This document shows positions 47,203-56,772 of a stretch of 64,000 nucleotides of DNA, piece by piece. The DNA comes from Phallus indusiatus. Its lineage: Eukaryota; Basidiomycota; Agaricomycetes; Phallales; Phallaceae. The first letter of the stretch is position 1; the number at the start of each line of letters is the position of its first letter. A program made the translations under genes and the position numbers. The notes below the pieces were generated by a model. It searched no databases. It was given only the letters and a program-made list of their open reading frames with translations, and was not told where the DNA came from. Location: NCBI GenBank assembly GCA_027605045.1, contig JAQFWX010000078.1, forward strand, positions 1 through 64,000, given 5' to 3'.

Positions 47203-47560
47203 TGATTTCTAGAAGCGAAGGTACACTCCAAGACACACTTCGAGGTTTCTGACGACCATAATCGCAGCCTGAGCTTGCGGTTAATCGTCAGGCAATGACG
47301 AAAAAAAAACGGAGCGCGGGATAACCAAATGTTTGATTTTAGAAGGTGATATGTATTTTTGTTATAGAATACGCAATTCAGAACCGTGCTTTATTTCTAG
47401 AAACGAAAGTATATGCTGTAACACTCTGAAAATTCCGACCATAACGGCGGCTTGAGCTTCGGCTCATCGTCAGGTAATGACGAAAGAAAGAAAAGAACGC
47501 GGAGTAACCATAAATCAACATCTGATTATAGAAGGTGATACTAATGTATTTTGGTTATAG
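47203..47560. repeat. internal tandem duplication (about 175 bp) upstream of pore-former copy 1
   Basis: Two adjacent blocks share the order: CTAGAA(G/A)CGAA, CGACCATAA, a TGAGCTT stretch, CGTCAGG(C/T)AATGACGAAA, GGATAACC/GAGTAACC, ATTxTAGAAGGTGATA, then TTGTTATAG/TTGGTTATAG. The first starts near 47203, the second near 47380. The equivalent region before copy 2 has one block, so this duplication arose after or independently of the gene duplication. Confidence 0.6.
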
Positions 47561-47767
47561 CATAATCAATTTAGAAACGCATGATTATTTTCCCTTGACA
47601 TATTTACCTCTAGCAGCTTTCGCTCATCATGAGCATTTCATAAATTTACTCTTTCGATAATGATTAATTCGTTTTAGGAATTAATTGCTACGCCTGCTCC
47701 TCCTTTTCCTGAACCTTACTATCCTCCGCTCATGTCAAGACTCAAGTCAGATGACGCTTTTTTCATG

Positions 47768-47775
47768 TATAAAAG
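47768..47775 (+). promoter_or_regulatory. TATA box of pore-former copy 1
   Basis: TATAAAAG lies 74 bp before the start codon, within a block (CTCATGTCAAGACTCAAGTC onward) that is nearly identical before copy 2. Conservation of the block, and the equally placed TATA boxes before copies 2 and 4, support a strong core promoter. Confidence 0.6.
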
Positions 47776-47848
47776 GATGAAAAGTTACATGACTCACAAA
47801 CCAGAGAACTTGTACACGCTCTTACCTGAAGTACCACTACAGTACAAC

Positions 47849-48959
47849 ATGTCATCCAATGTTAGTTTTCATTTCTTCCTTCACGCACAACATCATGTTG
47901 ATATATACTCCTTTTTTTTGGAAGCTTGTCAGCGATGGCGGGCAACCATTTGAGCAAGGTCGCGATCGTGATGCTGCTCTAAATGGTCGCCATCACTCTA
48001 AATCTCATGGGGTGGGAAACTCAGGCTCTGTCGAGAATACCGGGGGTCACCCGTATGCAGGCGAAACCGAATCCTCTAGGGACGATCCGGCTCATACTGG
48101 GGGTCGCAGGTATGCAGGCGGGATCGATCGGTCTATTGATGATCCCGCTCAAACTGGCGGGAAGGCAATCGTCCCTCGTGGCGGCCAACGTGATATCAAC
48201 GATTCTGAACAAGTCCCTTCCGAGTCTCAGGACAAAGCAGGCGCCATTGACCGGGATGGTAGAATCATTCAAGCTAGCCCAGCCGAACCTCGCGAACTAT
48301 TTTCCTACCTTGTTTATAAATCAAATCCCCTTGTAAGGGTATTCGCTGGCCGTACAACCATGTATCGCTACCCGGGTGATGAATATTTGTATGCGATCCT
48401 CAGTAGAACTCTCGAGTGCATTCGATGGGTTCCAATAGTGTCTTGGAACAATAATACTGCTGCAGCTCAGCAGTATCAGGTTTCTTATACGACGGGGCTT
48501 AAGATCACAGAAGGATCCGAGGTCAGTATCGGATTCAACCTTGGAGCATCTTACGAAGGATTCTCCATGGGCATTGATTATAGTCACAAGACATTCAAGA
48601 GCACCGAAACTACGTCTAGCAAGACAATCACTCTCACAGTCAACGTTCCTCCCTTTAGTCAAGTCATATTTTATCAGAAATCCTACGAGTTCTCCGACTA
48701 CGTGACGTTTGTTCTGGACGCGTGGGGGCAGGAATGGAACGTTGGTCCTTGGGGAGGTTATACTCCTCTGACGCATATGGACGTTTTCTCTACTATTATG
48801 GCTGAAGAATATTTCACGAATAATGCCCCGTTGCCCGCTGGACCCGGAACAATGCAAGTTACCTCTGTTGGTCCACCAACAAGAGCCGGAACCACGAGGA
48901 AGAGGGAGAATTGTACTGAAAGATGCAAGAATTTACTTGCGAGAATGGGTGCAAAATAG
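47849..48959 (+). CDS. candidate aerolysin-like beta-pore-forming protein, copy 1 (intact)
   Basis: Two exons: 47849-47860, coding only four residues (MSSN), then 47925-48959; 348 residues in total. There is no signal peptide, as in many fungal lectin-like cytolysins. Residues about 20-130 are hydrophilic and low-complexity, with two 19-residue repeats (PYAGETESSRDDPAHTGG type). A globular part follows (LFSYLVYKSNPLVRVFAGRT). The C-terminal part alternates Ser/Thr and hydrophobic residues around GLKITEGSEVSIGFNLGASY and TFKSTETTSSKTITLTVNVP, ending FSQVIFYQKSYEF. This pattern is that of the membrane-insertion region and flanking strands of aerolysin/ETX-MTX2 proteins. A conserved basic Cys-containing tail (RKRENCTERCKN) ends the protein. 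The fold assignment is inferred from pattern; no lectin domain was recognised. Confidence 0.6.
48042..48155 (+). repeat. two 57-bp coding tandem repeats in pore-former copy 1
   Basis: Units 48042-48098 and 48099-48155 share GGGGGTC, GTATGCAGGCG and GATGATCC/GACGATCC blocks and encode about 19 residues each. Copy 2 has a shorter and rearranged version (near 51288-51400), so repeat number varies between paralogues. The Gly/Asp/His/Arg-rich product looks like a flexible linker. Confidence 0.65.
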
Positions 48960-49433
48960 TCGAACCAAACCAAATTATGCGTATTGTTTTTGACGCGACT
49001 AGTAATCCCTCGTTTCATTTCAGAACCTCAGATTCTCATGTTTTTCTTGTTTAATTTCGTGTTTGCCTTTCTTTATAAAATCGACAAAAGCACAAAAACA
49101 TGACATGTAAACTATCTCTTTTTGTTTTTTTTCTGTCAGTTATGTTACTTTGTAACTTTCTCTTGCGTACAATGCTATGTAGGGCTCTACTGTATCAGTT
49201 TGTGTCTAAGTTTCAAGTTTCCTAATAAGCGCTTCAGCAACCGGCGCGTGCGGCGTCATGGTTACATTGTGCTACTATTAGTTCTCCTCGCGTCTTTTGA
49301 GTTGGAACCGTCGTACTCGACAGCACGTCGCAAGACGATAGTGTTGGCTTCACTTTCTTGCTACGCGTGTACTTGCTTCCTGCTGTGATAAGTACATCGC
49401 CACGGTGCTGTTTATGCGCTAATTTCGTTTTCA

Positions 49434-50081
49434 TTACAGATCTTCTGTAGCACGTCTCTTGCCCTCGGCCCTTTTAACCTTGTTGGGAGTCAGCACCAGA
49501 TTGAGGGCACAGAAAATTTTATTATAAGCATTTGTCATGTCGTCGCTAGCTACAGGAAGAATGACGCGAAAGGAAGACCCGGTAAAGAAAAGGTCCCGCC
49601 ACAATAGTACGCGACCCTCAGGACCTACTCTCACACACACAATGTCGTCGCTCCTGAACTCTGTTGTCTGGTAGGAATCCTTTGCAAAGTCATCAAGAGT
49701 GGCGACAAATCTTGCAGCTGCGCTTTGTAGTCTAATGTCCGCGTTTTCGGGCGTGAACCAATATTGAAACCAGGGGGCCCTGTTCTTCTTCCTGCATTTC
49801 ATCTACTGTGACGCTGAAGTTGGCCCCAGCAGTTCGATTCGTGAGACGTCCTTCGACGTTAACGATTGGTGATTCCCTTCGAACATTTCCCTTTCAAAAG
49901 ATAACTTCTTTATGCCAACTAGTGTCACTGTAGCAGCACGCGGCATGACTGGGATTGGCCAGGACTGCTCATGGTGTGAGTCTCTGTTACTTCCGACGGT
50001 TTTTCGAAGTCGTTCGCTCTCGTATGTTCTTACTACTTGGGACAACGGTATAATAGCACTCCGTGCACAAATGCTATCCAT
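49434..50081 (-). pseudogene. unrecognised minus-strand reading frame with one in-frame stop
   Basis: Two adjacent segments in the same frame (93 codons to a TAG at 49803-49805, then 122 codons to a stop at 49434) read like protein (VTLVGIKKLSFEREMFEGNH; FRSDDIVCVRVGPEGRVLLW). The interrupting TAG lies at a CACAGTAG sequence that could be a splice acceptor, so a gene with an intron is the alternative. I recognise no family. It sits between array units 1 and 2, on the opposite strand, and I see no counterpart in the other units. Confidence 0.3.
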
Positions 50082-51050
50082 CTACTGACATTCTTTCTGA
50101 TCTTCTTTACAACACTAGATCACATGCAAGGGCTTTGGCGCTACGCGCCTCTTGTTCGCAATACCTGAAATCAGCTTCTCGCGGGAACGTGCGGTGGATG
50201 CGGGGGCATACGCGAGTACAAAGGAATTTGATATATCACGGAGTTGAGACGTCTTAGATCTACTATGTTGAAGGACGTAACATTAGTATTCTTAGTGTTT
50301 AGAAGTGACTATACGTCGGTTTTATTAGCCAGGTTCGTGCCTTTGATTATAATTGCTGTCCACACCGGCACAAATCATCGTACGCTGCTTACAATAATAC
50401 ATCCTGAACGGTGCTCCGAAGTAATACTTAAGGCAAATCTTCTTTCCTTCTTTTTCTTCATTGAAGCGCTGAGATCGAGAAATCTCTCAAGACGCGAGTC
50501 GGAAATCAGCAGGAAACCAAAAATATCCTCGACATCTTTCAACACATATGTATCTAATTTGGACTAGAGTGTGTTCCGGACAAAAAGTTCCCGCTCAAGA
50601 TCGTAATCGGTAATGCAACTCAGTGTCTGACTGGCCATGGTGGAACAATCATCCATTTCTTTCCGGAACCGTGTTTTATTTCTAGAAGCAAAGTACACAC
50701 TCCAAAGCTTCCGACCATAACCGCGGCCTGCCAGAGTTTGAGGTTATCGTCAGGCAATGACGAAAGAAAAGGATGCGGATTAACCATAAGTCAACATCTG
50801 ATTCTAGAAGATGATACTAACGTATTTTCGTTATAGTATAATAAATTCAGAAACGCATGATTATTCTCCCTTGACGTCTTTACATCTGGCAGCTTTCGCT
50901 CCTCATGAGCATTTCCTAAATCTGCTTTTCTCGAGTTCCGATGATGATTAATTCGTTTTAGGAATTAATTACTACGTTTGGACCTCTTCTTCTAAACCTT
51001 ATTATCCTCCGCTCATGTCAAGACTCAAGTCAGATGACGCTTTTTTTATG

Positions 51051-51058
51051 TATAAAAG
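51051..51058 (+). promoter_or_regulatory. TATA box of pore-former copy 2
   Basis: TATAAAAG, 68 bp before the start codon, inside the promoter block shared with copy 1 (GCTCATGTCAAGACTCAAGT upstream). Confidence 0.6.
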
Positions 51059-51125
51059 ACGAAGGTTTACATGACTCACAAACCAGAGAACTCATACACG
51101 CTCTTACCTGAAGTACCATTACAAC

Positions 51126-52193
51126 ATGTCATCCAATGTTAGTTTCTATTTCTTCCTTCACATACATACAATCATCGTGTTGATATCTACTCCTTTTTTT
51201 TGGAAGCTTGTCAGCGATGGCGGGCAACCATTTGAGCAAGGTCGTGATGCTGCTCTAAATGGTCGCCATCACTCTAAATCTCATGCGGCGGGCGGGACCG
51301 AAGCCTCCAGAGACGATCCGGCTCATACCGGAGGTCGCAGGTATGCAGGCGAGACCGAGGCCTCTAGGAACGATCTCACTGCTGGGGTCAAGGCACTCTC
51401 TCTTGGCCAACGGGCAGTCGAAGGTTCTGAACAAGTCGCTTTAAGTTCCGAGGCCCAACAGAAAGCAGGCGTCATTGAGCAGAGTGGTCAAATCGTTCAA
51501 GCTAACCCAGCCGAACCACGCGATCTCTTTCAATACGCTACTTATAAACCAAGTCGTTCCCCTTCAATAGTCTACGGCGGTCGCTACACAATGTATTACT
51601 CCGCAGGCGACCAAGCGTTATATGCAGCCATCGAGAGGCGAATCGAAGCCGTTCGATGGGTTCAAATAATGAACTGGAATAATAATACTCCTGGATCGCA
51701 GCAGTATCAGGTTTCTTATACGACAGGGCTTAAAATCACACAAGGATCCGAAATCACTACCTCGATCAACATTGGAGCGGCCTACGAGGGATTCTCAATG
51801 GGTGTTGATTTCAGTTACAAGACGTTCAAGAGCACCGAGACTACGTCTAGCAAGACAATCACACTCACGGTCAACGTTCCTGCGTATAGTCAAGTCGTTT
51901 TCTATCAGAAAGCCTACGACTTTGTTGATTACTGCACGTTCGTTCTGGACGCGTGGGGGCAAGAATGGAACGTGGGACCTTGGGGAGGTTATAATCCGCT
52001 GACGTATAAGGATGTTTACAGTACAATTATGGCTGAAGAATATTTCACGAATAATGGCCCGTTGCCCGCTGGACCCGGAACATTGCAGGTTGACACTGTT
52101 CCTGGACCAAAAAGAGCAGGGACGACGAGGAAGAGGGAGAATTGTACTGAAAGATGCAAGGATACACTTGCGAGGTTTCATCCACTGCCTTAG
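51126..52193 (+). CDS. candidate aerolysin-like beta-pore-forming protein, copy 2 (intact)
   Basis: Two exons, 51126-51137 (the same four residues MSSN) and 51207-52193, giving 332 residues. Intron position, sequence at both splice sites and the poly-T stretch before the acceptor match copy 1. The N-terminal linker is about 16 residues shorter. The insertion-type region is conserved (GLKITQGSEITTSINIGAAY, then SKTITLTVNVPAYSQVVFYQ), as are FVLDAWGQEWNVGPWGGY, IMAEEYFTNNGPLPAGPGT and the Cys-containing tail. Differences from copy 1 cluster in the globular part (YGGRYTMYYSAGDQALYAAI), which may be the recognition surface. No frame break; probably functional. Confidence 0.6.
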   Translation: MSSNVSFYFFLHIHTIIVLISTPFFWKLVSDGGQPFEQGRDAALNGRHHSKSHAAGGTEASRDDPAHTGGRRYAGETEASRNDLTAGVKALSLGQRAVEGSEQVALSSEAQQKAGVIEQSGQIVQANPAEPRDLFQYATYKPSRSPSIVYGGRYTMYYSAGDQALYAAIERRIEAVRWVQIMNWNNNTPGSQQYQVSYTTGLKITQGSEITTSINIGAAYEGFSMGVDFSYKTFKSTETTSSKTITLTVNVPAYSQVVFYQKAYDFVDYCTFVLDAWGQEWNVGPWGGYNPLTYKDVYSTIMAEEYFTNNGPLPAGPGTLQVDTVPGPKRAGTTRKRENCTERCKDTLARFHPLP

Positions 52194-53214
52194 TGAATGT
52201 GCTTTCACAATATTCACGCTAACGTCGTTTCTGATGTACTTCATCCCAAAGAAGGATTTTCGTCTATTTCTTGTTTTGTTTCCCTTTTTATCAAATTAAA
52301 ATAAACCCAAAAAAATCATGTATGCATGTATGCTGTCCTTTTCCTTTCTCGAATAAATTTGTTGATTATGTCATTTACGTAACTTTCACAAATCGACAAG
52401 AACTCGAACAACTAAGCTATGCGGTTTTGAAAACGCGAGAAAAGATGGACATATTTTTCAGAAAAAAAAAGCATCGAAGACGAATTAAATCTCATCAACC
52501 TACATTATCCGATTGTTTAGAATCGCCGCGAAGCTATTTGTTTTGAGTCATTGAATTAGTTGACAACAAGGGTGCGTGCAACCTAGCTACAAGCTTGGAG
52601 GGGTCAAGCTTCAAGTTTCAGGTATTCTTAAGCAACGCAGGGGTTGTCGGTGGTTTATTGCTACCACATAAACGAAATAAAAACTTTTACTTACGTTTTT
52701 TATAAACCGGCATTCCCTAAGAAACGAAATTAAATGCCGATCGCAGGACTCGGTGCACAACCTACAAGATCTTGATATATGCTGTCCTATTCACAATTCT
52801 TTCGAGTATATATTCCAATATCTCATGATCCAAGTTCCAATACTATTTGAAATAATATTCAAGGCAAGCTTATCTTGACGGCGCAGTGGGCACTGACCTG
52901 GAGTGCATTTTCAAAGTTGGTTGTGACGACGACTATTTTTTGTAATGTCTGTCGGATCGCCCATGTCAAACATTTGTACTACGTATTTTCAAATAATAAT
53001 ATTTGTGCTATCTATTGTTTCTGAAACATCTATCCCGTTTATGAGATGTGGCGAGTCCTTCGAATGAGACGCTACAGCCATGTAGAGAATGGGTTACGGT
53101 GGCTGAAGTAAACTACATGGGAAGAAGTATTCGGGGTATTTCACGAGAAGTTGACCCTGAAACCCTTTGACATGTGCAGGGAATTACTAGTACGGAAGTA
53201 TCATTTATCAAGAT
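52194..53214. other. spacer between array units 2 and 3
   Basis: About 1 kb without supportable genes. A 91-codon frame at 52271-52546 is Lys/Arg-rich and unrecognised. It includes the 3' flank of copy 2. Confidence 0.35.
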
Positions 53215-54499
53215 TTAATCCAGCTTGAAAGTAATACCGATGACCGGAGTTCATCCTGACACTCAAGAACTTATGTAAAGTGGCAGTACTTTTAATGCCT
53301 TGAAACTAATCTTGTGTCCCATCAAGTTGGAATTTCATTGTTAACCATTAAAATCAAGGGGATTTTCATTATAAGTACCCGTTTGCAAAGAGGAAAACTA
53401 TTTTGATATAAGCGGAATAACTTGATGGGACTCGTGACTCCGAATCGGGTTATTAGTACCTGGACCAGAATAACATTCAATTGAAAATTTGTGTGAACAA
53501 AATCTGGAATCAGAACACGCACAGCCTGCAAAGTTCATCTGATCTGCCAAGGACTTCACAGCCGGCGCGGGAGAAGGTGGGCATACGCGACGTAGAAAAT
53601 AATCTTGAAATAAATCACGGAGCTGAGAAATCGACGACATTGAAAATGCATAATTATCTCTATATAATCTCATAAGAGGTTTTGTGCTCGAGACAGTTCA
53701 GAAGTTCTTCGTTTCTTCTTCTCTCATAGAAGCGCCCTGACTGAAGCAGACCTTGATACTTACGACACGGGTTGGACCCAAATCGGAAATCAGAGATAAG
53801 CCCCGAAAGAACCGATATCATTTCAATTTAGACTCTCAGCCTATCATAGCGGAACGTCCCCGCTCAAAATTAAGGGCGTGTCATTCCCTAAGGCGTCTAA
53901 ATAAATAATGTCAAATGGTGCGACAAATTATCCATTTGTATTCCAGGATCCGGGTTTATTTATAGAAGCGGGAGAGCAGAAAGCGTATACTCGAAGAATT
54001 CGAAGCATCCGACACACGTTTGCTAGTCAGCTAAGCTTGAGGATGATCGTCAGTAATGACGCGACGAGAGAAGAGAACACGGAGTAACCATTATTCGACC
54101 AATGAAAGTTCTATGGAAGGTGATATATTCAATAGACTGATACCGAAACGCGTGAATAATTCTCCTTTGACAGAGTGTTCCTCTCAGGCTTGGCTCCTCA
54201 TGATGTCTTCCTCATTCTCGAATTCCGAGGATAAGTTCTAGAAATATATGCTATACCATACTTACACCGCTCCGCTCTTGTCAAGTCAGATGACACTTGG
54301 TTCAACTCGTTGAATCTCGGAAAATTCACAGAACCCATCCTCACTGAGTTCAGCCAAAGGTGCAAAAAATGGAAGTATTACGATCACTGGAAAACTAGTA
54401 AGGCTTATACACGTTCTTGTCTGTTAATTGGTACGATTACAGCAATGTCCAATACTGTTAAATTTCATAACATCTCTTTTCTAACAATTATGAGATATG
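53215..54499 (+). repeat. duplicated unit 3, 5' flank
   Basis: The flank resembles that of unit 1: AAAGTAATACCGATGACC near 53230, GGGCATACGCGACGTAGAAA near 53579, ATCACGGAGCTGAGA near 53616, GTCAGTAATGACGCGACGAG near 54050, and a degraded CTTGTCAAGTCAGATGACAC promoter block near 54277. It has many substitutions and indels relative to units 1 and 2, and no TATAAAAG in the corresponding place. Confidence 0.6.
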
Positions 54500-55165
54500 T
54501 TGTTTTTTTTCCAAAGTTTGTCAGCAACACCGGATAACCATACGAACATGATCGTGACCAAGATGGGCGCGAAGATACTCTTGCTCGTCGTCACTCTAAA
54601 TCTTCCGAAGCCGGCTACTCTGTCGAAATACGGGAGGCCGCAGGTATACTGGCGAGACTGACCGGTCTACTGACAATCCCGCTGATACTGGAGGCAAGAC
54701 GGCCCCTTCGGTGAGAATGAACGGGAAAAAGGATGCCAAACAAATCCCTCTTAAATCCGAATCCAAAACGAAAGCGAGCATCTTTCAGCAGGATGGTCAA
54801 ATCATCCGAATCTCAGGATCTTTCTCCTACCTTGTTTATAGACCACGCATCACGCAAGAGTATACGTCGGTTCAAGTTGTAGGGATATATAGTATTCCAT
54901 GCTGACTTTTTAGGCATAATTTGCAGTGATCAGCAGGACCCTCAATTAATTGGATGGTTTTAGATGTTGACCTAAAACAACAACATCACGTCCGCAACGG
55001 CGCAGCAATATGAGGTTTTCGGAACTCACGAGCACACAAGGGTCAATTCCAGCTTCAATCTCGGGTCGTACTTAGCGGGATTTACTTTGGGTTTCGACTT
55101 TAGTCAGAAGACGTACATGGGAACTCAGAACGTCTATCAGCGTTCCTCCCTTTAGATTGAACTTT
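54500..55165 (+). pseudogene. decayed and truncated pore-former copy 3
   Basis: Starts with the degraded acceptor/linker region (a run of T then TTTGTCAGCAACACCGGA, matching CTTGTCAGCGATGGCGGG of copies 1 and 2). The linker, a globular fragment (SFSYLVYRPRITQEYTSVQ) and part of the insertion-type region are recognisable in different frames with stops between them. The match ends near 55165, and the C-terminal third is missing. DUF952 copy 2 starts about 190 bp later, so a deletion or rearrangement joined the two. It cannot encode a complete protein. Confidence 0.65.
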
Positions 55166-55356
55166 CCAAATAGATTAGATAAGAACCAATCGGTGATCGA
55201 CGTTCACCCTTCCAGGTTTGATGTTGATTCACGGGCTGATCAAAAATGGAGACGATGGCCGTATGGCATCGGGCGCGGGGGTTCGCTAAGCTCGCCGCTG
55301 ATTTGACTCCGCGACGATGAGAGATTAGCTCCAACTTGCGTTCTAACCAGCACAAA

Positions 55357-55782
55357 ATGTCATCGTCGCCCTCTTCCGATCCCACCTATATCTATAAAAT
55401 CTGGGATGCATCCACACCTATCCCTCTTTCACCCGAATCTATGCCTGAATCTCTCATTCTCCCAGAACTTGATCGAAAATCGGGTTTTATCCATCTCTCC
55501 ACTGCACCTCAGATTCCAAACACGCTCAAACACTTTTTCGGGGGACACGAGAGAGTGTATCTAATTCGGATTTCCTACGGAAATGTGAAGAAAGATATTC
55601 GATGGGAAGATCCCGAATCGAAGATTTGTGGAGACCGAGATGGGGAGGGAATGTTTCCGCATCTTTATAATGGACTTAAATTGGGGAAAAATGAGATTAA
55701 TGGTGTTCGAATGGTGGAGAAAGAGGAAAATGAAAGTTGGGATGAAGCTTTGAAGGGTGTTCATAATTGGATGGTGTACTGA
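55357..55782 (+). CDS. DUF952 protein, copy 2
   Basis: 141 residues from ATG 55357 (MSSSPSSDPTYIYKIWDAST), single exon and intact. It shares with copy 1 the FIYKI/YIYKI start, SGFIHLSTAPQIPNTLKHFF, the W-E pair, FPHLYNGLKLGKNEINGVRM and the terminal W-x-Y. It has a short insertion before FPHLYNG (CGDRDGEG). Divergence between the two DUF952 copies is clearly greater than between pore-former copies 1 and 2. An upstream in-frame extension to 55336 lacks an ATG. It lies between pore-former copies 3 and 4. Confidence 0.8.
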   Translation: MSSSPSSDPTYIYKIWDASTPIPLSPESMPESLILPELDRKSGFIHLSTAPQIPNTLKHFFGGHERVYLIRISYGNVKKDIRWEDPESKICGDRDGEGMFPHLYNGLKLGKNEINGVRMVEKEENESWDEALKGVHNWMVY

Positions 55783-56640
55783 TTTGGCATGGATACATAT
55801 GTAAGTTATGACTGCACGTTCACGGGGATGCATTGATAGATCGTAGATTAGAGATAGATCAACATTTCTTGTATTACTGTCAAGTGCTCTGTCTAAAGAT
55901 TCTGCAAAACGTGATTATGCTCAAATTTTATGTTTTATTTGATCAGTTCTCACCCGGGCGACCATTGGTTGGAATATGAATATATAGGTAGTCAAACCAA
56001 TTAAATATCAAAAAGAAACGTTCACGTACAGACACCAAAATGGGCATACATATGCAAAGAAATCGCGGCGAGTTGCTTTATGTAAATGATTGCTCTGACA
56101 ACAACTCACTGATATTCATTGGCAGTGCAGCAAATACTCCCATGCGGACCATATATCGCTGAACGAGGGTGTGTAAGGCCGTATGCGTATTTGCATACAA
56201 TTTTGGCGTCTCAAAATACGGCTAGGCCGCCTAGCGACTTAATCCGATAAAAATACGTACGTATCACGGATTTTGCTTCAAGTTGGCAGGCTCCAACGAA
56301 CCAGTTGACGAGTGTACAGTAAAAGGTAAGTTGACGACTGTAGTTACCCGATACAATTAAAGTAAACTTTTGACTGCATAGAAAATACCTATTCCTCTGA
56401 TCCCGGTCCACAGCTTTGAATTTTTGATAAGTGGGAATGTGAGACTCCAATACAAATTGCCCCAAGATGAATATGGCGTTTTCTCGACTGAAAAGTATGA
56501 GCCGATGACCGGACAACGGTGCTCTCCAGTACATATTTAACTCCGATTATGGGAGTTTCTAGACTTCGTTAGAGTTCTCAATTAAAACTGGTGTGGTGAC
56601 GAACTCGTATGATATGCTACTAAAGCTGTCCGGCTCTCCT
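55783..56640. other. spacer between DUF952 copy 2 and array unit 4
   Basis: About 0.86 kb. A 107-codon minus-strand frame (56211-56534) has no recognisable motif or splice context. No other feature seen. Confidence 0.35.
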
Positions 56641-56708
56641 CTACCAACGGGTTAGATGACGCCTATTCTAACTTGAAAAAGGATCCCCGTTGACAGTCGA
56701 ACAAAACA

Positions 56709-56715
56709 TATAAAA
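56709..56715 (+). promoter_or_regulatory. TATA box of pore-former copy 4
   Basis: TATAAAA, 64 bp before the copy-4 start codon, comparable in spacing to copies 1 and 2. A TAGATGACGCC segment just upstream recalls the CAGATGACGC of the other promoters. Confidence 0.45.
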
Positions 56716-56772
56716 CCTCGAGAGCTCACGATGATTAGTAACTTCACTGTGAACCACGCACAATAGTACGAG

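Larger units (their letters stand above)
46375..49000 (+). repeat. duplicated unit 1 of the array (flank + candidate pore-former gene)
   Basis: The non-coding flank of this unit recurs in the others. A GGAAGTAATACCAATGAC segment near 46378 matches GAAAGTAATACCGATGACC near 53229. A CATACGCG...ATATCACGGAGTTGAGA segment near 46766 recurs near 50207 and, more degenerate, near 53580. The GTCAGGTAATGACGAAAGAA segment near 47469 recurs near 50751 and 54048. Similarity continues through the promoter and the whole gene. Boundaries are approximate because the outer parts have diverged. Confidence 0.7.
50150..52250 (+). repeat. duplicated unit 2 of the array
   Basis: From about 50150 the sequence follows unit 1 through the ATATCACGGAGTTGAGA block, the GTCAGGCAATGACGAAAGAA block, the promoter and the gene. 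The proximal promoter (about 50930-51130) is nearly identical to unit 1, whereas the 5' flank has more indels. Unit 2 is therefore the closest relative of unit 1. Confidence 0.7.

Noticed and set aside
47925..48336. Alternative 117-codon frame (47983-48336) inside pore-former copy 1
   Set aside because: It is an out-of-frame shadow over the linker repeats; the main frame is conserved between copies 1 and 2.
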